Positions 54,696-56,215 of a stretch of DNA of 56,215 nucleotides are shown one piece after another (the stretch's first letter is position 1; the number at the start of each line of letters is the position of its first letter). The DNA is from Lachnospiraceae bacterium (lineage in GTDB: Bacteria; Bacillota; Clostridia; Lachnospirales; Lachnospiraceae). The position numbers and the translations under genes were made by a program. The stretch spans positions 1-56,215 of the forward strand of contig JAFORL010000180.1 of NCBI GenBank assembly GCA_017393285.1. The letters run 5' to 3'. The notes under the pieces were generated by a model. The model did no database searches and was not told the origin of the DNA. It worked only from the letters and a program-made list of their open reading frames with translations.

Positions 54696-56215
54696 CTACT
54701 GTAACGTTTGCTTTACATCTTCCAAGGTTAACATTTTCAATTCTTCTGCTGATGGCAAAGCGATATTGACAATTCGATTTGCCTGCTTTCCCACTATACT
54801 TTCAAAAGTGTTACGAATTCCTCTACCATTTCCGTATAAAATTCTATGTTCCGGTGTCATTTCCTCCAACCATACACGCAAGGCCTGCTTTGCTTCTTCT
54901 TCCATCTCTAAACCTGCTCGTTCCATAAAGACTTGTAGAATTTGAAGCATTTCTTCATTGGTATAATCTGCAAAATCAATAAACTTGTTAAATCTTGAAA
55001 TCAAACCTGTGTTGGTTTTCAAAAATTCTTCCATTTCCTCTTTATAACCAGCCACGATAATAACCAAGTCTTCTCGATAATCTTCCATCATTTTTACCAA
55101 GGTATCAATGGCCTCTCCTCCAAAATCATTGCTATCATTTTTGTTGGACAAAGTATAGGCTTCATCAATAAACAAAATACCACCCTTGGCTTTTTCCACG
55201 ACTTCTTTTACCTTCATGGCCGTCTGCCCTACATATCCTGCAACCAAGCCGGCTCGATCCACCTCAATCAATTGCCCTTGTGACAAAACCCCCAGTTCTT
55301 TATAAATCTGTGCAACCAATCTTGCAACTGTGGTCTTTCCTGTTCCCGGATTGCCTGTAAATACCATATGATAACTTACGTCCATGGTAGGCATTTGATA
55401 GCTTTCCCGCATTTTTTTCACTTTAATCAAATTAATTAAGGAAGAAATTTCCTGTTTTACTTCTTCTAATCCCACCAACTGATTCAACTCTTCTAACAAT
55501 TTCTGCAACTCTGTTGCCTGATTGATTTTCTCAATTTCTTTTCTAATCTGCTCTACACGTTCTTCTTCAAACTTTCGTTTGGCTTCTTCCTGCTCTTTTT
55601 TCATTTGATCCATCTTTGGTGTACGGATTTTTAATTTTCCTTCTCTCTGCAAGGCCATGAGTTCTTCATCGCTATACTCAAATATACTACGCTTTTTATT
55701 TTTTTCTATTTTAATCTTTTTATGTCTTTTCTGTTTTTCATGCAATTCTTGTTTCAGATGAAACTTCTGTGGTTCCACTTTTTCTTCCTGCTGTGCCACT
55801 TCTTCCACTGTGTCTGCCTGTTCTGACTCCACCTGCTCCTGTGGTTCCACTTCTTCCACTGTGTCTACCTGTTCCGACTCCACCTGCTCCTGTGGTTCCA
55901 CTTCTTCCACTGTGTCTGCCTGTTCCGACTCCACCTGCTCCTGTGGTTCCACTTCTTCCACTGTGTCTGCCTGTTCCGACTCCACCTGCTCCTGTGGTTC
56001 CACTTCTTCCGCCGCATCTACCTGTTCTGACTCCACCTGCTCCTGTGGTTCCACTTCTTCTACGGTATTTGTCCTTCCCTTTTGCTTCTCTTTTCTTAAA
56101 GCTTCTTGTTCTTTTCTCTTTTGTTCTCTCAATCTTTTTTGTTCTTCACGGGTATATTTTAAATTTTGCACTGGCGCAGTCTCTTCAAAATAACGCTCAG
56201 AACTCAACTTCAAAA
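54696..56215 (-). CDS. SpoVK/CbbX-type AAA+ ATPase with repeat region (5' end beyond window)
   Basis: At least 505 residues are visible; the frame is open at the edge, so the true start is probably outside (the TTG at 56213 is an artefact). After a Lys/Arg-rich coiled region, five 17-residue acidic repeats lie at residues 51-135, then a basic region, and from about 245 an AAA+ domain with Walker A GNPGTGKTT (287-295), pore loop YVGQT (327-331), Walker B ILFIDEA (346-352) and arginine-finger region LISRF. SpoVK in Bacilli is a sporulation protein and CbbX a Rubisco activase; the target here is unknown. Confidence 0.82.
   Translation of the reverse strand, partial: LKLSSERYFEETAPVQNLKYTREEQKRLREQKRKEQEALRKEKQKGRTNTVEEVEPQEQVESEQVDAAEEVEPQEQVESEQADTVEEVEPQEQVESEQADTVEEVEPQEQVESEQVDTVEEVEPQEQVESEQADTVEEVAQQEEKVEPQKFHLKQELHEKQKRHKKIKIEKNKKRSIFEYSDEELMALQREGKLKIRTPKMDQMKKEQEEAKRKFEEERVEQIRKEIEKINQATELQKLLEELNQLVGLEEVKQEISSLINLIKVKKMRESYQMPTMDVSYHMVFTGNPGTGKTTVARLVAQIYKELGVLSQGQLIEVDRAGLVAGYVGQTAMKVKEVVEKAKGGILFIDEAYTLSNKNDSNDFGGEAIDTLVKMMEDYREDLVIIVAGYKEEMEEFLKTNTGLISRFNKFIDFADYTNEEMLQILQVFMERAGLEMEEEAKQALRVWLEEMTPEHRILYGNGRGIRNTFESIVGKQANRIVNIALPSAEELKMLTLEDVKQTLQ
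55809..56063 (-). repeat. 51-base coding tandem repeat, five units
   Basis: Five units of exactly 51 bases encode V-E-E-V-E-P-Q-E-Q-V-E-S-E-Q-(V/A)-D-(T/A) repeats in the AAA+ protein. Units are near-identical at DNA level, so copy number may vary between strains. Confidence 0.95.

Noticed and set aside
55809..56063. Regular 51-base repeats considered as a CRISPR array
   Set aside because: The repeats are adjacent, have no variable spacers and encode an in-frame peptide repeat.

Overview
The window reads as chromosomal core DNA of an AT-rich, spore-forming, anaerobic Clostridia, most likely a Lachnospiraceae member. The reasons are a complete spoIIIAA-AH operon plus spoIVB, a YlbJ-type sporulation membrane protein, the [FeFe]-hydrogenase maturase HydF, L27 with its Prp-cleaved extension, and the classic Firmicutes order efp / spoIIIA / asp23-nusB-xseA-xseB-ispA-dxs-tlyA-nadK-argR / recN-spoIVB. 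Almost every gene is on the minus strand; only aroE and the ylbJ-like gene are on plus, so minus is probably the leading strand here. No intact transposon, prophage, CRISPR array, rRNA or tRNA was seen.

Layout. 1-4.2 kb: ylxM (cut by the window edge), an HD-GYP phosphodiesterase, and rplU-prp-rpmA-obg with an L21-type leader. 4.4-9.6 kb: a PH-domain protein, a lipoprotein, a two-component system and a membrane protein of unknown role. 9.9-14.1 kb: tmRNA, smpB, rnr and secG, the trans-translation and RNA-quality cluster. 14.1-19.6 kb: lower glycolysis (gpmI, tpiA, pgk, gap), with a 588-base gap between pgk and gap that holds a TnpB/IS605 remnant and several hairpins. 20-24.6 kb: glgA, spoIVB, recN. 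24.6-31.2 kb: a small Cys-rich protein, a 1,623-residue secreted Ig-like (Big_2) repeat protein and yebC. 31.5-39 kb: argR, nadK, tlyA, isoprenoid genes, exonuclease VII, nusB and an Asp23 protein. 39.4-44.5 kb: spoIIIA operon. 44.7-51.5 kb: aroE, a DUF975 protein, efp, a proline peptidase, aroK, a YqeG-type phosphatase, hydF and an mgtC-like gene. 51.5-56.2 kb: ylbJ-like gene, a coiled-coil protein, coaD, rsmD and a SpoVK/CbbX-type AAA+ ATPase cut by the window end.

How the genes work together. Ribosome biogenesis and rescue (L21, L27, Prp, Obg, YlxM, RsmD, TlyA, SmpB, tmRNA, EF-P) sits beside central metabolism and the engulfment-stage sporulation machinery (SpoIIIA channel, SpoIVB signalling protease, YlbJ). 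spo0A, usually next to spoIVB, is not here; glgA lies in its place.

The least explained parts are intergenic. They include a dyad plus half-site array around the ylxM promoter, a dispersed MITE-like repeat family (four sites), a 70-base tandem repeat, a 37-base tandem duplication inside the spoIIIA operon, a possible plus-strand small RNA between gap and pgk, and long leaders before the Asp23 gene, the 9-kb membrane protein gene and rsmD. I see no clear new defence or biosynthetic system. Functional calls rest on recognised motifs and gene order; no database search was run.
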